Of a stretch of 64,000 nucleotides of DNA, positions 62,301 to 64,000 are shown one piece after another (within the stretch, counting starts at the first letter, position 1; each line of letters begins with the position of its first letter). The DNA comes from CBDAQV01 sp965199335 (GTDB lineage: Bacteria > Pseudomonadota > Alphaproteobacteria > CALMVH01), in assembly GCA_965199335.1 (NCBI GenBank), contig CBDAQZ010000003.1, positions 620,001 through 684,000 on the forward strand, written 5' to 3'. Position numbers and translations under genes: made by a program. The notes beneath the pieces are model-generated. The model was not told the origin of the DNA. It worked only from the letters and a program-made list of their open reading frames with translations, and ran no database searches.

Positions 62301-63797
62301 CTGATCTACGATTTGAAGCAGATCAACCCGACGGCTCTGGTCTGTGTCAAGCTGGTGGCCAAATCGGGCATCGGCACCATCGCCGCCGGCGTCGCCAAGG
62401 CCAATGCCGACGTGATCCTGGTGTCGGGTCATTCCGGCGGAACCGGTGCCTCGCCGCAGACATCGATCAAGCATGCCGGCATCCCGTGGGAGATGGGCCT
62501 GTCCGAAACACATCAGGTGCTGACGCTGAACCGCATGCGCCATCGCGTCCGCCTGCGCGCCGATGGCGGGTTGAAGACCGGGCGCGACATCGTGATCGCC
62601 GCGATGCTGGGCGCTGAGGAATTCGGCATCGGCACGGCATCGCTGGTGGCGATGGGCTGCATCATGGTGCGCCAGTGCCATTCCAACACCTGCCCGGTCG
62701 GGGTCTGCACGCAAGACGAGGAACTGCGAAAGAAATTCGGCGGCAGCCCGGAGAAGGTCGTGAACCTGTTCGGCTTCATCGCCGAGGAAGTACGCGAGAT
62801 CCTGGCGAGGCTGGGCTTCCGGTCGCTGGACGAAATCGTGGGCAGAGCCGACCTGCTGCGCCAGATCAGCCACGGCGCGGGCGACCTCGACGATCTCGAC
62901 CTGTCGCCGTTGCTGGTGCGCGCCGATCCGGGCGGCGAGGCCCCAAATAACGTTGGGCATTGTACCATGACGGGCCGCAACGAAGTGCCTGACAGCCTGG
63001 ATGCCGCGATCATCCGCGATGCCGGCCCGCTGTTCGAACATGCCGAGAAGATGCAGCTGGCCTACAACATCCACAACACCGACCGCGCCGTCGGCGCGCG
63101 GCTGTCGTCGCTGATCGTGCGGCAATACGGCATGACGGGACTGTCCGAAAATCATATCCGGATCGAACTGTTCGGTACGGCCGGACAGTCTCTGGGCGCG
63201 TTCCTGGTGCGCGGCGTGCGGTTGGAGGTTTACGGCGACGCCAACGACTATGTCGGCAAGGGCCTGTCGGGCGGCACCATCGTGGTGCGCCCTGCCTTCA
63301 CCAGCAGCCTGGTATCGAACGTCAACACCATCGTCGGCAACACCGTGTTGTATGGCGCTACCTCGGGCCGGCTGTTCGCGGCCGGCCAGGCGGGCGAACG
63401 GTTCGCCGTCCGCAACAGCGGCGCCGAGGCGGTGGTCGAAGGTACGGGCTCCAACGCCTGCGAATACATGACCGGCGGCACGGTCGTCGTGCTGGGCAGA
63501 ACCGGCGAGAATTTCGCCGCCGGCATGACCGGCGGCATGGCCTATGTCTACGACGAGGACGGCACGTTCGAGGCGCGCCTGAACGGCGACAGCGTCATCT
63601 GCCAGCGCGTCTGCGTGCCGTTCTACGAAGATCAGCTACGCGCGCTGGTCGAGGCGCACGCGCACGAAACCGGCTCGCGCTTCGCCGCGCGGCTGGTGCA
63701 AGACTGGGATTACGTGCGCGACAGGTTTTGGCAGGTGGTGCCGAAGGAAATGCTGGCGCGGCTGGACGTACCCGTGATCATCGAGGCGGCGGAATAA
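59307..63797 (+). CDS. gltB: Glutamate synthase large subunit
   Basis: 1496 residues from GTG 59307, which overlaps the acyltransferase stop (GTGA). Makes glutamate from glutamine and 2-oxoglutarate. A propeptide of 18 residues precedes the amidotransferase nucleophile Cys19 in DACGVGF. The FMN domain has GGTGASPQTSIKHAG, and the 3Fe-4S Cys are in CIMVRQCHSNTCPVG with exact spacing. The C-terminal beta-helix follows. Full length. Confidence 0.98.
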   Translation: MIDQFARDAHIDLTEHDACGVGFVAAIDGRPRRQVVEYALQALGALWHRGAVDADGKTGDGAGIHVQVPQDFFAAHVTLTGQVPDGSAIAVGQIFLPRIDRDGQETARTIVETEILNFGYLIYGWRQVPVDLSVLGDKAAQTRPEIAQIMISSRGAETEKLERDLYIVRRRIENAIAAAGIADFYVCSLSSRSIIYKGMFLAAQLSAFYPDLADPRFASNFALYHQRYSTNTFPTWKLAHPYRVIAHNGEINTLKGNVNWMKAHEPRMQSDAFGAYMDDIKPVVQPGGSDSATLDNVFEALVRAGRSAPMVKSLLIPESVPLDTTMPPAHKAFYSYCAAVMEPWDGPAALAMYDGRWIVGGMDRNGLRPMRYTLTADGLIVLGSETGLVKLDEAAIAEKGRVGPGQMIAVDLAEGRLYRDRELKDRLAGGQPYGEWVTNTTELDELVREAAISEPADLERDILKQRQLAFGISQEDLELILHPMVDEAKEPVGSMGDDTPVAILSDQYRGLHHFFRQNFSQVTNPPIDSLRERRGMTLRTRLGNLGNIMDEDASQCRVLRLESPILTTAEFKALRGYMGDSAVEIDCTFPVDGPKTVLRDALENIRGRCAEAVRGGANHLVLSDEAMDDTRAAVPMILATAAAHSHLIRHSLRTYTSLNVRSAECLDVHYAAVLVGVGATTVNAYLAQEAIADRQRRGLFDDRAYEECVRRFKKAMDDGLLKIMSKMGISVVSSYRGGCNFESIGLSRSLVAEYVLGCSSRISGIGLYGIQKRVLAQHRKAFDEQVTVLPVGGFYRFRENSERHGWEAARIHLLQTAVTEESYALFRKYSASVHERPPLTLRDLLDFRDAASSVSLDQVESITALRRRFVTPGMSLGALSPEAHGTLNVAMNRIGARSVSGEGGEDPARYAPDDRGDNWNSAIKQIASGRFGVTAEYLNQCREIEIKVAQGAKPGEGGQLPGFKVTGLIAKLRHATQGVTLISPPPHHDIYSIEDLAQLIYDLKQINPTALVCVKLVAKSGIGTIAAGVAKANADVILVSGHSGGTGASPQTSIKHAGIPWEMGLSETHQVLTLNRMRHRVRLRADGGLKTGRDIVIAAMLGAEEFGIGTASLVAMGCIMVRQCHSNTCPVGVCTQDEELRKKFGGSPEKVVNLFGFIAEEVREILARLGFRSLDEIVGRADLLRQISHGAGDLDDLDLSPLLVRADPGGEAPNNVGHCTMTGRNEVPDSLDAAIIRDAGPLFEHAEKMQLAYNIHNTDRAVGARLSSLIVRQYGMTGLSENHIRIELFGTAGQSLGAFLVRGVRLEVYGDANDYVGKGLSGGTIVVRPAFTSSLVSNVNTIVGNTVLYGATSGRLFAAGQAGERFAVRNSGAEAVVEGTGSNACEYMTGGTVVVLGRTGENFAAGMTGGMAYVYDEDGTFEARLNGDSVICQRVCVPFYEDQLRALVEAHAHETGSRFAARLVQDWDYVRDRFWQVVPKEMLARLDVPVIIEAAE

Positions 63798-63811
63798 TTC
63801 AGGAGGATGTC

Positions 63812-64000
63812 GTGAGGATTCCTGCAATAATACGCATCGGCTTGTTCTGTCTTCTGTGTGTCGGTTTGATGAACAATTCGCGTGCCGTTGCGGTTGAAGC
63901 CCCCGTACCCGTGGATAAATCCATCATCCTCGACCTCGCCCGCAACAGCGCCCTGATCGTCGAGGGCCGGATTTCCGTCGGGGTGACGCGGGACGGGTAT
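63812..64000 (+). CDS. Start of an exported protein (partial)
   Basis: GTG 63812 has AGGAGG six bases upstream, an excellent ribosome site. 63 residues are visible: a signal peptide about 1-26 (IRIGLFCLLCVGLMNNSRAVAV), then a charged, strand-forming stretch. Nothing more can be said because the gene runs off the window. It is 14 bases after gltB and may be in its operon. Confidence 0.6.
   Translation, partial: MRIPAIIRIGLFCLLCVGLMNNSRAVAVEAPVPVDKSIILDLARNSALIVEGRISVGVTRDGY

Noticed and set aside
1..64000. tRNA, rRNA, insertion sequences, prophage or integrase genes
   Set aside because: None could be recognised; intergenic gaps are all short and no transposase or integrase motif was seen.

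Overview
The window is a compact, high-GC chromosomal segment (about 60 protein genes, no gene-free stretch above 300 bases) from an alphaproteobacterium. The markers are: CtrA with its phospho-acceptor Asp51, the ChpT histidine phosphotransferase, the GANTC methyltransferase CcrM next to rnhB, the split b/b' ATP synthase stalk, a Tim44-like/Smr pair, and ctrA divergent from fliI-fliJ. A valyl-tRNA synthetase of the archaeal/rickettsial kind, a DUF4852-like protein and a DUF6782-like metallopeptidase point (inference) to a deep-branching lineage such as Micavibrio relatives rather than to Rhizobiales or Rhodobacterales.

Layout. 0-9.2 kb: an accessory block of exported proteins. It holds three tandem paralogues on the minus strand, an Atm1-type ABC transporter, rpmB, and four diverged secreted/lipoprotein paralogues plus a tiny lipoprotein on the plus strand. 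9.2-15.9 kb: tgt, a YciI protein, an antitoxin-like/membrane-protein pair between two copies of an intergenic inverted repeat, upp, fur, a LysE exporter and a TolA-like Ala-rich protein. 16-23.4 kb: signalling genes (PAS-GGDEF-EAL; an ethylene-receptor-like hybrid histidine kinase), timA, smr, a hydrolase and a glycosyltransferase. 23.4-33.3 kb, minus strand: a run of atpIBEF'F-nadD-rsfS-rlmH and smc-tonB-like, dsbA and dciA-like genes. 33.3-38.7 kb: mutY, a DUF4852-like protein, rnhB-ccrM, a radical SAM protein and a small repeat protein. 38.7-44.1 kb: hisN-like, a sugar-nucleotide dehydratase, a TIKI/ChaN-like protein and an oxidoreductase. 44.2-53.7 kb: valS, chpT, a solute-binding protein, threonine aldolase, the metallopeptidase, ctrA and fliI-fliJ. 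53.8-64 kb: a surface-glycan pair (GT25 and a polymerase-like membrane protein), then gltD, an O-acyltransferase and gltB in one overlapping operon.

How it fits together. ChpT passes phosphate to CtrA, which in this class controls flagellar genes and ccrM; fliI-fliJ, ccrM and two signalling genes with CtrA-box-like sequences are all in the window. Four GANTC sites sit at the front of rnhB-ccrM, suggesting methylation feedback. Many neighbours overlap by four bases (ATGA, GTGA, TTGA), so translational coupling is common.

The most interesting items are the ethylene-receptor-like kinase with all six ethylene/copper-site residues at the spacing of plant ETR1, the exported-protein families at 0.4-9.2 kb, the GANTC cluster, the metallopeptidase with a possible leaderless promoter, and the acyltransferase lodged between gltD and gltB. 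No tRNA, rRNA, CRISPR array or insertion sequence was recognised.
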